From Seiridium cupressi (taxonomy: Eukaryota; Ascomycota; Sordariomycetes; Amphisphaeriales; Sporocadaceae): DNA of 64,000 nucleotides. The position numbers and the translations under genes are program-made. Below are positions 44,724 to 59,715 of the stretch, piece by piece; the stretch's first letter is position 1; each line of letters begins with the position of its first letter. The stretch spans positions 37,536 to 101,535 of the forward strand of contig JARVKI010000127.1 of the NCBI GenBank assembly GCA_036674765.1, read 5' to 3'. The notes under the pieces are model-generated. The model searched no databases. It was not told where the DNA came from and saw only the letters and a list, made by a program, of their open reading frames with translations.

Positions 44724-47700
44724 ATGAATCAAGGCCAACCTGTACTCCGCGAGCACTCTACCGGCTCGCCTAGCAGAGTGGTGCAGCCCACATCTCTCAA
44801 CCAACCAGCCCAGTCTACAGAAGAGGAAGAGGCCATCATTTTCGACGACAGCTCTGATGGAGATGTGTCAATGTCTACATCTCATGACGGGAGCGACGAT
44901 GGGGGCAACGATAGCACCGTTGCCGCAATGGCACCAGCCTTGAGGACCAACACTTCCACTTTGGTCGGGGGAATACCTTCGTATGCCGATGACAAGAATG
45001 GTAGGAAACGCAAGCAATCTGCCTATACACTGGATGGGTCGGATCAAAGCAATCTTGTGAAAAAGGCCAGGTTGGATGAATCGAATCCTCCAAGGTCTGA
45101 TGGCACACACACTCCCCCCTCGGCCAGATCTCTGCTACCTGCAGAGATTTGGCAGCACATTTTCACCTTTATCCCTCCCCAAGGGCTGGGAATCTTGTTG
45201 CAAGTCAACAAGCTGTTCAATTCTTATCTTGATCGATCCCCTTTCCAGTGCCCACTCCCTATGCCTTCAGCCGTCGGGCACCTCTCCGCACTGCAGCCGG
45301 ATGCGATCTGGCGGGCAGCAAGGAAACGTTACTGGCCAAAGATGCCAGCTCCGCTCAAAGAAAGAACGGAGCTTGATATGTGGCGATTGGTACACAATAA
45401 ATCATGCCAGTTCTGCGGTAAGGTGGCACATGGCATACAGTCACTGGTAAACGCAAAGGCCAAACCGGGCCCTGGAACCGAAGGAGTGAGATTGATATGG
45501 CCATTTGGAATCAGGTCCTGCGGGCCTTGTCTCATCGCCCACTCAACAAAGGTATGTGCTAGGATACTCGCTATGTATTTCGTCGGCTGACAGCCTCACA
45601 GGAGATCGATGTGTTGCTCTCGCCGTTCATTCCATCTTTGCTTCTGCCAGCTTTGCCTTTTCTTCTTATTGACAGCGACTTGCAAGTCATCTCGCCCAGC
45701 GCACTTGGAAAGGGGCATGGATCGGAACCCACGCCTCTGACCAAAATATATCTTTCTAAGCAAGTCGAAGGCCTCCAAAATGAGTTTTTGTCTGTTAAGA
45801 ATCTTGGCACTGGCGCTGCAGAAGAATGGCTGAAAGGCTTGGAGGAACGAGGCAAACAGCAGCGTATCGACACAGACCGTTGGGAGAAATGGGAATCCAA
45901 TGGTGGTGTCCGCCAGTTATGGCAATCGAACCTTTCATTCACATCTCAGACTGCCGAGTCGCACGCTATCATGCAGACTGAAAGCAATCAAATCGACACC
46001 ATGGCAACGAATGTTACGGATCACAATGACATTACCAAGGCGGCTGCTGCAAATACAGACGCTGGGCCACCACTACAACCCATTATGCCACTACATATCG
46101 ACGGTAAGTCTTGTCTCCATACGAACGTGCATGTAAGTCCTTAAGCGACTAAGTGGTGAATGTAGACACCGAACAATTTTCGCCGCCACAGTCATCTATC
46201 CAATCTCTTCAACTAGCTGCCGCCCAACCGAAGCGGACCCTTCAAGAGGTTGTGGAACTCAAAGCAGCGCGCCGCGCTGAAATAGAAAGGAGAGCCTTGT
46301 TGCTGGATCCGCCCATCACATCGAGCGTCTTGGCTCATATCCCCTCTTTCCAAGCTGCATTGCAAATCATTACGCCTCTGGATGATAGTGCCTGGGAAAT
46401 GCTTAAGCCCAGGCTTTTATTGCAAAGAGCTGATGCCGAGCAGCGCGAAGAGCGCGATCGACACACCGCCATGCCAGCTGCAACTGCCCAGGAGCCTACA
46501 GAGGAGCGACGTACCCTTGACGGACAGGAAGGAAAGACGAAAGAGCTGACGGACAAGGATTGGGACGATGCACAGGCTCCACTCCGGGCTCAGATCTTCA
46601 TGTACGCCGATGAGGTTATTCGCGACGCTTGGGACGACGGCAACAAAGTGAACAAGGAGTCAAGTCCTCGTTTTGCCGCTACTGTCCTACTTTACGTCCG
46701 GAAAAGATTTTATGCTGCAATTGCAAAGGAGGCGGCTACGGCACGTGGCGCTGGTAAAGAACCAATACGGGACCCGCCCCAAGGGCCCTTCACCCAGAAG
46801 CTGACTCTGGAAAATATGAAGTGGCTTTTCGAGGTGAAAATCAAACCCCACACCGAACCATTCCGTAAGGAGCTGTTCCTGTGCAACGGATGCGATGACA
46901 GTCTCAAGGCCTACGGTTTCGAGGGCGTGGTTCAACACTACGCTGCCAAACACACCAACTCCATGAGTGTTGGCAGCGTAGTGGTTTACTGGCGATCCGA
47001 GTGGCCAGAGGTGCCGCCTTTCCATCCAGATCCCATGGCTAAGAATAGTCAGTCCCGTAATACTCCTATTGCCCCAGTCCACCAACCCGTCGGAGCCGCT
47101 CAACATCATGGTCATAGCTATCGCCAGCCGCCACTTACTTTTGGAGCACTGACACCTGCACACATTAGTCCAATATACCCTAGCCAGTACGGCCCGCCCG
47201 CAAGCCAGTTCCAACACAACGAACAATCTGCATTATACAGCCAACCACAAGCACCTTATTACCCCCCATACCCGCAACAATCTGCGGTCTACCAGCCTGG
47301 CTACAGCCTACCTCCTGGCACTACTCCAAGTGCTGCAGGACTACACTTTCCACCGCATTATCCTCAGCACACGGGGGGGTTCGTCCCAGCTACGATACAT
47401 CCTACCCACACCCATGATGCTCACCAGATGAGCGGGCCGGGCGGCTATCCTCTGCCACCTGGCGGCGTTCAGTCCGATAAAATGCGTGCTCAGCTTGAGG
47501 AGTTGGCACGTATTTCACGCGAGATCTGGATGGCCACCGCCGGCATAAAGGAATTGGCTGGCTATATCCGGGTCTACGTATTCCTCTACCACCTAGCGAA
47601 GAGCTATAGATCACGTTTTTCGGAAAAACCCCCCTTGATGATGTTCATCGACGGACTATCTGACCACAAAGAAATGCGCCCGGTCCGCAACGTTAATGGA

Positions 47701-49662
47701 CTAATGTGCAAAGCATGCCATCTCAGGCTCGGTGACCCAGTACAAGTCGACAATGAGAGGACCACCTTTTCCCTGCCACAACTAGTCACTCACTTCCAGC
47801 AGAAACACCTCGAACCGCGACTGATGAGCGGCGCTCCGTTGTTGGATTGGACTGTGGATATGGTCTTCATCCCTGAAGTCGCGAGTTTGTCCAACTTGAG
47901 GATGATGGTTGGCATTGACAGCCATAAATATAAGCTAATCACGGAGGCATTTCCTCAGATGGGCTTCCCAGGGTTTTTCAATGCGCATATACCATCGGAA
48001 GAACTCCCTCTTCAACAACAACATCAACAACAAGGTTACATGGGTACATCCATATCTCAATTGCACAGCGCACATCAACCCCCGTACCATGCTGGCAATT
48101 TCTCAGTTGCGCAGCCTGCGAGCTCTCAGAACATAAACAACAACTCAGGCCGGAACAAAAGCGGTGACTACGGTTTGGTTGTGCCGTCTCACTTGGGAGA
48201 TAGTGCTAGTCAAGCTCACATCCTAGAGGTCTCGAGCAACGTGCCACCAGTTGAATTGAGCCCGCTGAGTGGTAGGCTCATGCCGATCCAGGACCAGGAT
48301 CGTAAACCCAGTCACAACAATTCTGGTAGGAACTCCCCAGAATGGCAAGCCGGTAGACAGCGGAACCGAAAGGCTACTGGCAAGGAGCGCCGTGCGCTTT
48401 CTGGGCAAGGTGGGAAGTCACGCAAAGGAAATGCCAAGCCAGCCCACGATCAGGGCAAGTCTGCTACTGATATTGACGAGGCTGAGAAAGACAAGGAGGC
48501 AGAGGCAGAGGCGCAACGCGAGGAGGAGGCAATTCGTGCCATGTGGGCTGCTGACCGCAAAGCAACAGCCCGTATAGCTTCCAACTCTATGGCACCGCAA
48601 GAACCGCAAAGTCTGCGTCCCAGTCTCGGTTCGCCTGTTGGAGTGCCCGAGACCATGGCTCGAGCACCTGTGCTGCGTACCAGTATGGTTGCTCAGTCCA
48701 GTGCTGCACCACATGGTCGACACGACTCACCAATCCTAATATCAGATCGTGCGGACGATTTATTTGCTAACCTAGAATCCCATTTGGATCAGCAGCGCAC
48801 TTCACGGCCTATAAGCACCACGATACCAGAGAGTCGGCCAACTTTTCACCAAGCAGCTGTTGCAGAAGAGAGAGCTCTCAAAGCAAGCTGCGGACCTCCC
48901 GACCTGGAGCAAAGCCCGGCCCAGAGACGTGGCCGGTCTCGCTCGCCGGTTTATGTGGGAACACGAGAAGCACAGTCCCAGCGGGGCTTTTACTACCAAG
49001 AACGTAGTCCCGTTCCTCATGACTCGGAGACTACGTATGCCAGGGCGGCTCCCCAAATCGATGCTGCGCAGGCTGTCCTAGGAGGCAGAGCATCAGCAAG
49101 ACCTTACGCGAATGATCGTGATCGAGGCCCTCTTCACATCGGCTACTCAGCATATGCCGAAGGACCACGATTACAGCCGGCGTCACCAGTCCAATACATT
49201 GACAGGCGCCCGCCGGCATCGGGTTCGCGGCCCTCGCATTCTCAAGCATCACACACAGAGATATATGAAAGGATCCTTGTCCGGGACTCGCGCGGAGACG
49301 AGTACTATATTGAGCGGCCCATCCGGCGGGAGCCAGAGCCTGTCTTTGTGCGCTACGAGGACGAGCAGCGAAGGTATCGTGAGCCCACAATGTATCGAGG
49401 CTACGAGCAAGACGAGCCTCGGCGAGAGCCGCTTTACCAGCCGACACGTCGACAGGGAGCAACCTCCTCGAGTCGCGAGTCTGTACGTGAAGCGACATTG
49501 ATCAGGGAAGGGAGTCTGCAACCGCACGGCAGGTATCGAGAGGCCCCGAGGGCTGCAACTGCGTCATATGAGGAATATGATCCCAGATTTCCAGCTGCAC
49601 CTTCAAGCTTGGGGCCACCACGACATGCCCGTTATCAAGGAGAGGAACATTGGGCAGATTGA
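44724..49662 (+). CDS. Very large F-box protein with several CxxC zinc-binding-like units, function unknown
   Basis: Exons 44724-45551, 45602-46103 and 46166-49662, 1608 residues. Probably the substrate-selecting part of an SCF ubiquitin ligase, from its F-box only. Residues 1-135 disordered with an acidic patch and a possible nuclear signal (RKRKQS, KKARLDE). F-box about 135-178: SLLPAEIWQHIFTFIPP...LLQVNKLFNSYL. Then CQFC (228-231) and CGPC (266-269), a likely zinc site. Exon 3 has FLCNGCDDSLK...VVQHYAAKH (C683, C686, H701, H706) and, 275 residues on, LMCKACHLRLG...LVTHFQQKH (C958, C961, H986, H991): two related C2H2-like units. Between them lies a Pro/Tyr/Gln-rich stretch (about 735-860), and the last 480 residues are disordered, Arg/Glu/Ser-rich. 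Both introns are 50-62 nt and keep frame. Start is the first in-frame ATG. Confidence 0.85.
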
Positions 49663-51403
49663 TTCGAAACAGGGCCGAGATGTCTTTGCCGGCAATTGTG
49701 TGTGATGTGATGTTCTTGCGAGCACGCATTTGTATATCAGATACGTCAGCATCTCACCTCTGCGATCCGTGACCTGAGGATTAATCCGCAAATGTATTCT
49801 CCAGATAGAGTACCGGTAGAGAGAGCTCCAAAGCGTCGTGGTGCATCAGTTGACTGTCACATGAGAGCGCGAGCCGGGATATGTACACATGGGGTCATGG
49901 TTAATCTACTACAACTTTGGCGCTTGACTGTTTTCGCGAGCCTTGCAGGTGATGAAACGGCTAATTCAAGACGATCTAACGACATGTGTAGACGAGATGC
50001 ATGGCCTGGACTGGATCGGGTTTAGCGGCGACCAGAACACTGACAAGGATCGATCCTGCATCAAAAACCTTTTCTACGGATTGTTGCACATTGGAATGTT
50101 CATTTTCCAGCAGCCATGGCTGCCAAGTCAAGCCCATGATTGCAGGCAAGCAGGCTTCCTTCCTATCGTAAACACAGTCTATATGGGCGAATGGCCAGAC
50201 TAGTTAGGGCCTGATCGAGACCCAGGCTGAACAGAAATAGAAACAGGCTATGGAGATTTGATTTGGCACATGGAAGATCTTGGTCCCATCTGGAGAGGCC
50301 AATAATGCCCACAGGCACCCTGGCCCCCCGGAAAGCAGCGCGGGGCACCGGACCCCTCTTATTTTTATTACGTTCCTGCAGAAGCACATTGTACGATGAC
50401 AGAGTCCAACCCAGCTAGGTAGAGGTAGCTGAATGACAGATGCCGGGCGGGTGGAGTGACTTGGGTATCTTGCTCCCCCCCTTCTTCAGAGAGGCAATCT
50501 CGCATGCAGGTTCATGCACTGTGGGTGTTTCTTGCAGTAGCTCTGGCCAGGGGAGCGCGTCCCTGGTCCGTCATAACGCGTTTCCACACACCAGCTGTCT
50601 GCCCGCAGGGAGGAGATATTTGCATCGAATATGTGACGGGATCCGATCGGATAGGTAACGATTGACCTGACAGAATGCATGCTAGCTGGCTACCGAAGCT
50701 ATCAATCGTTGATCGTCATAGTGCGATTGAACTGTATAGGAGAGGTATACGACGGGCCCAGTACAGGATACACCAGAGAGCCTAATCGAACGACATGATA
50801 TTTTACCTAGTTGGGCAGTCTGTTGATATGTCTTTCACAATGCCAGGGCTCCCTCACCCCAAAACCCATGCGCTGCATTAGTACGGACCTGTCATGGTTT
50901 TCGTTGGAGAAGCTCCCCCGTAATCCGCGTCTCAGCGCTGCTGGCAGGGGTCTCGGGTCTTGGGTCTTGGGGGTCTTGCTCCTTGACGCTGCATCCAAAC
51001 AAAAAACAAAGCGCCGGCCCGTCCACCTCCTTCCTCGTACGTGGTACAGGCATGTCACTTTATCCATACACGGCAACTCTCCCCTGCGCTTGTTGTCGTT
51101 TCCGCTGCCTTTGCTCTCCTTCCCACCAAGCTGGTCTGAATATAGCTTTTTTTTTTCTTCTTCTTCAACCACCTGCTGAATACCGCTTTCTTCCAGTCCA
51201 AATTCTTCGACTCGAAGTTCATTGTTGTGCAGACCAAGACGAACGCATCTTTGATTTCCCCCGCCCTCCCCTCCCACCCACTGCTATATTCTCGCCACCA
51301 GTTTGCGCGCGAGTCTATTACAGCTTGACGCGCTTTTGCGCCCACCGCGACATCTTCCTACAATACTGCTGCAGCTTGTCCGGCGGCCCCCCTTGAGCCG
51401 AAC
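49663..51403. other. Long intergenic region, F-box gene to NTF2-like gene
   Basis: 1741 bp. Contains a weak candidate secreted peptide frame (50504-50665, see findings) and a CT-rich leader with a T9 run (about 51147-51180) before the NTF2-like gene. Nothing else recognised. Confidence 0.45.
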
Positions 51404-53270
51404 ATGGCCCTGCAAGCGGTTTACAAGCAGTTCTTGACTGCGCCCGACGCTTCTCTGCTCGCCAATGATGCCGCGCTCCACTATGTTACCACCACCACCA
51501 GCTATAGAGGACCGGCTGAGATAATCAAGCATCTCGGCGCCCTGCGCAACCAGGTCAAGAAGAAGAAGGAGGACTTCCTCACCGTCATCGAAGGCCAAAA
51601 CGCTGCCGCGATCGAGGTTGACACTATTCTGGACTTTGCGACTAGTGGCGCCGCATATCTGCCGGGTCTGGATGACAACTTCCTGTCTGATCGCACTGTT
51701 TACCTGCCAGTCGTAAGTACAACCCCTGCCGCCTTTGGTTCTCCTGGTTCTCCTTACCCGGCTGCTGTGACGTTGAATTGATCATTCTCATGTATAGACG
51801 CACATTGTCACCTTTGACGCCGATGGCAAGATTCGGCAGATCCGCCAGAACTGGGACCAAGCTGCCTTGCTGAAGCAGCTCGACGTCATTGGCAAGACTG
51901 GTCGCAACTGGCCCATCCGCGATGCCAAGGAACAGATCAAGCTCATTGAGTCTTCCCTCAAGGCTTCTGGCGGTTTGACCGCCGCCCAAGACCCTGGTGC
52001 TGCCGCCGCCCGGGGCTACGGTAACTCCAACAATGCCGTGCGCGATGCCCATGTCCCGCTTGCCTTGTTTGCGCCACGAGAGGAGGCCGAGCAGCAGAAT
52101 CTCGCCTCTGTCATCTCTCCAAGAGGAGGTCCACGACCGAGGCAGCGGGACTTTACCGAGATCCTGGGTGACGAACCAAGCGGTGATCCTAGCTCCCAGC
52201 AGTCTCTCGCCTCTGTCATTTCCCCTAGGGGTGGAGTGCGACCAAGACAGCGAGACTTTGCTGAGATTCTTGGCGATGAACCCGTTGATGATCCCAGCTC
52301 ACCAAGTGCTGGTCGCTACCGATCACAATCACCGAGCAAGGCTATCGCGCCCAAGGCAGGTTCGGGCAAGGCCTTCCAGCCGAATCGTCTATTCGATGCT
52401 GACGGGGAAGTAATCGACGAGCCCGCATCTTCAGACAACGGCAAAACTTCCAATCGCTTCTACCGCCCAGACCCCAAGAGGTACGACCACTTTGATTTGG
52501 CCGACAGCCTGGAGCCGCAAGATGCCCCCAAAGCTAGCGATCCAGCGCCCAAGAAAACAAAGCATGCGAACCAGTGGAATTTTGAAGACTTCAACACCCC
52601 CGCCAAAGTACGCCCGGGCAAAACGCTCCAGAAGAGCCACCAGGACGTGCGCCACTGGGGCAACGAAGACGACGAGGTGCAGGATAGTCCTGTCCGCAAG
52701 CCCGCCATCGCAAAGCCACGCCGTGATGCCGAAACGCACTTTGAGTTTGTCGACGATGGTCTTCCTCAGGGAGAGCCCCGCGCGACCCGACCACGTGGCG
52801 TTAATCACAACAACGGCCTCGGTTTGTATAAGAACAATGTGTATAGCGAGGGAGGCGAGGCCGAGGACGCCGGTGCGGCAGACCAGGGCGCTCTTGGCAA
52901 TATCACCAACCTGAAGAGCCGGGGCAAGACGTTTGAGTCACAGATTTCCATGACTGACGATTCGCCGGCCCCGAAGCAGGAGAAGCCCCAGGTGAGCCAT
53001 GACCGCCAGAAAGTTGTCAAGATGATGGATTCCAACTGGTCCAGCTTTGACCAGTCGCCCTCCCAGAAGGAAAACCAGCCAGTCAAGCCCAAGGCAGGCG
53101 GCAAGGGCGGAAACGAGCGAGGCATACACATTGGCGGTGACGGCATGGGCGGTTCCAGGGGAACAAACAGGGACTGGCTCTTTGGCGATGGCGACGACGA
53201 GCCGGCCAAGGCTCTTCCAACGAGGAAACAGAACGCTGCCAAGTCGGGAGGCTTCAACTGGGATTTCTAG
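51404..53270 (+). CDS. NTF2-like domain protein with long disordered tail, function unknown
   Basis: Exons 51404-51712 and 51798-53270, 593 residues. The first 165 residues look like an NTF2-like fold: ALQAVYKQFLTAPDASLLANDAALHYVTTTTSYRGPAEIIKHL, later THIVTFDADGKIRQIRQNWDQAALLKQ. Such folds are often scaffolds in RNA export or enzymes; no catalytic residues stand out. The rest is charged and disordered. It contains two tandem copies of a 35-residue unit (LASVISPRGG.RPRQRDF.EILGDEP..DPSS, at about 52101-52205 and 52206-52310) and several short conserved-looking aromatic motifs: FQPNRLFD, RYDHFDLAD, WNFEDFNTP, VRHWG, THFEFVDDG, GLYKNNVY, VVKMMDSNWSSFDQSP and terminal FNWDF. Spaced aromatic motifs suggest an RNA- or protein-binding scaffold; that is inference. 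Start ATG is directly followed by the domain, so it is secure. Confidence 0.82.
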
Positions 53271-54769
53271 AAGGAGACGAGCAAACCTCTTTCGACCAAA
53301 AGATCGAGCCCGACAAAGCCCGCAAGTCTCGAATGGGATTTCTTGGAGAGTCCGCAACAGCCATCCCAGTTCCGCTGAGGCCCAGCCTACAGCACCGGAT
53401 TCTTGGTTTTCATGTTTATTTTCCATGACGGATCCAATGCCTAACACGCCGCTTACGACTCATGAGGGATGGGGATTTCAAATGGCAGAAGCAGACCCTA
53501 GTTCGGCCAGTCAGCATTTCATGGTACACGGTATCGCCGTTGACCTTGCAGAGTGTATGTAAATAGTGTCGGAATATTCAATACAATAAAGTTACAATAC
53601 TGTTCCCCCTCGCTCAGAGAGTTTCCTGGAAGAAACGAACGGTGTCGTTGTCGATCCAGTTCTACGGGACTGAGTGACTGACTAACTGGAAGATAATCAG
53701 TGTATGGTAATTTAGTATGTCCAACGGTCAACCCACTCAGCGAACTAGACTAACCCTAGTTAGTCACCGGCTGGAGGCTTGGCTCAGCTGGGCTTTGGTG
53801 CAGGGCAAATAGTTAGTGATTCTTCATTTTATTTATTTCATTCATACATTCGCATAATCCTTGATTCTGCTAGCAAATACTCTATTAAACTTGAAGAAAG
53901 TGACGCCTCTTTCAAACTAGACATTGCAGATACGTGTCCTAGACCATTCGCGAAGAGCCAGAGACGTACGCAGGTAGCCGCAGTTGCAGTACACATATGC
54001 CAGATGCCCACCCAGTTGGACCCCCACACTCCCTGTGGTGACATGCATCTGGCGTGTCCAGCTGGAGAGGAGCGCGACCCTAGTCCCATCCTATCTGCCC
54101 TCGTTGAACGCCGTGGCGGGCTGCTATCACACCATTATCTTTCCTCCGGCGCTCTACAGCGAATGCGGCAACTGCTGCCCGCCCACGCCCATGATAAGCC
54201 CTCGCTTCTGCCAGGCCAACCCCTTCGGCCGTTTCAATGTGTGCCCATCTCGGCTGCCATTCCTCAACGCATCTCTGCTGCCCCTCGAGACCATCATCAT
54301 CACGCACTGCATCAACGATCATAAGAGGCTGCCGCGACCACAGAAAAGCACTGGACGGCGAACTTGGAAAGCGCATCAGATCGGACAGTGCTGGCAACGG
54401 TCCACCGCCTGCTCACCGATTCGTACACGACGACACAGCCCGACACCATTGCGCATTCGCATTCGTGAGCGCACGTGCTGGACCAGGGAAGGAGCCCGGA
54501 TGCCGGCAGAGGGCTGCGATAGAGACGTACAGACGGACATACAAAGGCATCCCCAGGTCACGCCATAGTGTGCCCGTGTTAGAAACTGCGCAAGCCATGC
54601 ATTTTCAAGTGTCACAGCATTCCCAGTCTGTATTCGCACATTGATATATATTTCACATACCCGGCCACCCCGAAATCAGCTGCCGCAAGAACCCAGGGGT
54701 CTCCCATTTGCATATAACGTCAACACAGGCGGGAAAAGGCCGGCGCGCCTGCCGGGTACATCACTTACG
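53271..54769. other. Intergenic region upstream of the amino acid permease
   Basis: 1499 bp. 3' UTR of the NTF2-like gene and the permease promoter. An open frame at 53779-54324 starts without ATG and resembles nothing; not called. Confidence 0.45.
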
Positions 54770-56862
54770 ATGCCATCGAGCCGGGACATCGAGCTGAAGC
54801 TATACCCGTTCAAGGAGGATTCCTTCGGCAAAGGCGGCGGCGGCCATCAGCACTACAATATGGATAGCTATGCCACGACCATGGGCACCGGCGGCGGCTT
54901 TGGCATGCGCGAGCCCATGTATGAGGACGCCGAGCCGCAGGGCCGCCTTGCGCGCTGGGTCGACGGCTTTCGACGGGACCCAAACACCAGCGTCACTCCC
55001 AAAGACCCCATGGACGACATCCTGGCCGCCGAGGTTGGGTCGATACATGCGCGCCCGTCGCTGCGGAGGAACGGCAGCAGTCATTACTACGACATGCGTG
55101 GCGCGGCGCTGCGGACCGCCCAGTCGGGACTGGCGAGGAAGCTCAAGGGAAGACACTTGCAGATGATCGCCATTGGCGGATCCATAGGTAAAGCCTGCTC
55201 GTCCTCTGTATCTTGTGTTTCACGGGATCACTGACAATTTTGTTTAAATAGGCACCGGTCTCTTCGTGGCTTCTGGACGCGCCCTGCAGCTTGGTGGCCC
55301 GGCATCGGTGCTGATCGCCTATTCTTTCATTGGCGCCATGCTTTACTTTACGGTCCAGGCTCTTGGGGAACTCGCTGTTGCTTTCCCGGTGGCTGGGTCA
55401 TTCTCGGCTTTCTCGACACGCTTTCTTGACCCATCTTGGGGCTTCGCCATGGGCTGGAAGTAAGTCGCCCTTATGCTAGCTTGACACACGACCTCTCCAT
55501 TATACCTACTGCGACTGTGTGCTGACAAGGTTTGCATAGCTACGCCTTGCAATGGGTTGTCGTGCTTCCGCTCGAGATCATTGCCGCATCGATTACCATT
55601 TCCTACTGGAACCCCGATCTTACCAGAGCCATATTCGTCACCATATTTCTCATCTGCATCGTCGTCATCAACTTTTTCGGCGTCAAGGGCTATGGTGAAG
55701 CCGAGTTCGTGTTTGCCATCATCAAAGTCGTTGCCGTGATAGGGTTCATGTGAGTCTGCCATGTCCAGCGTTGCCACAACCGATACTGATGCTCCGCAGT
55801 TTGCTTGGTATTGTGCTCAATATCGGTGGAACCCCTGACCAAGGTTATATTGGCGGACAATACTGGCAGTCTCCGGGAGCATTTCACAATGGATTCAAGG
55901 GGCTGTGCAGTGTCTTCGTCATGGCCGCGTTTGCGTTTGCTGGCACCGAACTAGTCGGCCTCGCTGCTGCTGAGACCCTGAACCCACGCAAATCGTTACC
56001 GACCGCCATTAAACAAGTCTTCTGGCGCATCACCCTGTTCTACATTGTCGCCCTGACGCTCGTCGGGTTGCTCGTTCCTTATACGGACGCACGACTCCTA
56101 GCGAACAACAGCAACGCCAACGCTGCCGCCTCTCCCTTCGTCATTGCCATTGAGAATGCCAAGATTGACATTCTGCCTTCGGTCATGAATGTGGTCATAT
56201 TGGTCGCCGTCTTATCCGTGGGCAACTCTTCGGTCTTCGGGTCATCTCGCACCTTGGCAGCCCTTGCCGATCAGGGTCAGGCGCCCAAGATCCTGAGCTA
56301 CGTGGACCGCCGCGGTCGGCCTCTCGTTGCCATCGTTGCCGTGCTGGCGGTCGGCCTGCTCGCGTACCTCGCCGACCTGGACACGCAATCTACGGTGCTG
56401 GACTGGCTGCTTGCCATCTCCGGCCTTTCGTCCATCTTCACGTGGGCATCAATTTGCCTGGCGCACATCCGTTTCCGCAAGGCGTGGGCGCGCAACGGCC
56501 ACACCCTGCGCGAGCTCGCCTTCCGCTCTCAGTGCGGCGTCTGGGGCTCCTGGCTCGGCCTGATCCTCAATCTCCTCGTGCTGGTTGCCCAGTTCTGGGT
56601 CGGTGCGTGGCCCGTTGACTTCCAGAACATGACCGCCATCGAGCTGGCCGAGAACTTCTTCCTGCAGTACATGGCGGCGCCCATCGTGATCCTGTTCTAC
56701 CTTGCCCACCGGCTGTACTACCGGACGTCCATTGTGCACATCGAGGACATGGATATCGACACGGGGCGAAGGGACTTCAATCTGGCCATCTTGCTTGCTC
56801 AGGAGTCGGAGGAAAAGAGGAGCTGGCCCAAGTGGAAAAAGATATACAAGTACTTCTGTTGA
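54770..56862 (+). CDS. Amino acid permease (yeast AAT/Gap1 family, APC superfamily)
   Basis: Plasma-membrane amino acid:proton symporter. Exons 54770-55187, 55252-55459, 55540-55749 and 55800-56862, 632 residues, twelve membrane segments. Hydrophilic N-terminus of about 120 residues with a GGGG run; then [34 protein letters not shown], the family signature of TM1, broken by an intron after GGSI. Next GAMLYFTVQALGELAVAFP, RFLDPSWGFAMGWNYALQW, EFVFAIIKVVAVIGFILLGI, AFAFAGTELVGLAAAETLNPRKSLP, SVGNSSVFGSSRTLAALADQGQAPKIL, ending KWKKIYKYFC, where a C-terminal Cys is typical and may be palmitoylated. Substrate range cannot be told from sequence alone. Start at the ATG of MPSSRDIELK. Confidence 0.94.
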
Positions 56863-57504
56863 GATTTTCCGAGGGCCCGGAACGATGATGAATAATGGAT
56901 GATTGTGAGTTTTATAGCGACATGAAATCGTTTCGAGCAGGGCGTTCTTGGTGCGATCGATATCCATGGTATTCATATTTGGGTCTACGCAAGGGAATTA
57001 TGTTTCTGTGTAATTATAGGTCATTCCTGGTTTGGAACGATCCTGTTGGAAAGATACCTCAACTCGTTGTGACTGAAATTGACTTTTCTGCTATTACTAC
57101 TCATCCATCGTCTTTTTCGCCGGAATAAAAAGGGCGGCTTGCTTGTCTAGTGCCTGTCATGGAATGAGTATATTCTTCAATCGCCCACTTGCTGGGGACC
57201 GAAGTTGAGGGTACCAGGAAGTTATCAAAATCGCGTCACACCAGCTCACTGTGATTTATTTGCGTGCAAGCTCGTTGCTGGCCGTTTATTGGAAAGTGAA
57301 TATTTCACATATAAGAACAGCCAACGACATGAGGCTTGTTCAAACGGACATGGCATATGTTCAGTGTTCTCTATAACTTTTGGAGGGTATACACGGCATC
57401 GCTGATGATGTGGAAAAATAACGAGGCCAACTGGCGCATCTATCTGCCAAGCAAGCAAAATCACATCCCCGCCGTCGACAATGCAATGGTTACATCTCGT
57501 GAGA
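56863..57504. other. Convergent intergenic region, permease / mannosidase
   Basis: 642 bp between facing stop codons. 3' UTRs only; no feature recognised. Confidence 0.45.

Positions 57505-59715
<2,211 letters not shown>

Noticed and set aside
53779..54324. Plus-strand frame of 181 residues before the permease
   Set aside because: Starts at TTG, His/Pro-rich at its end, overlapping other open frames; no family features.
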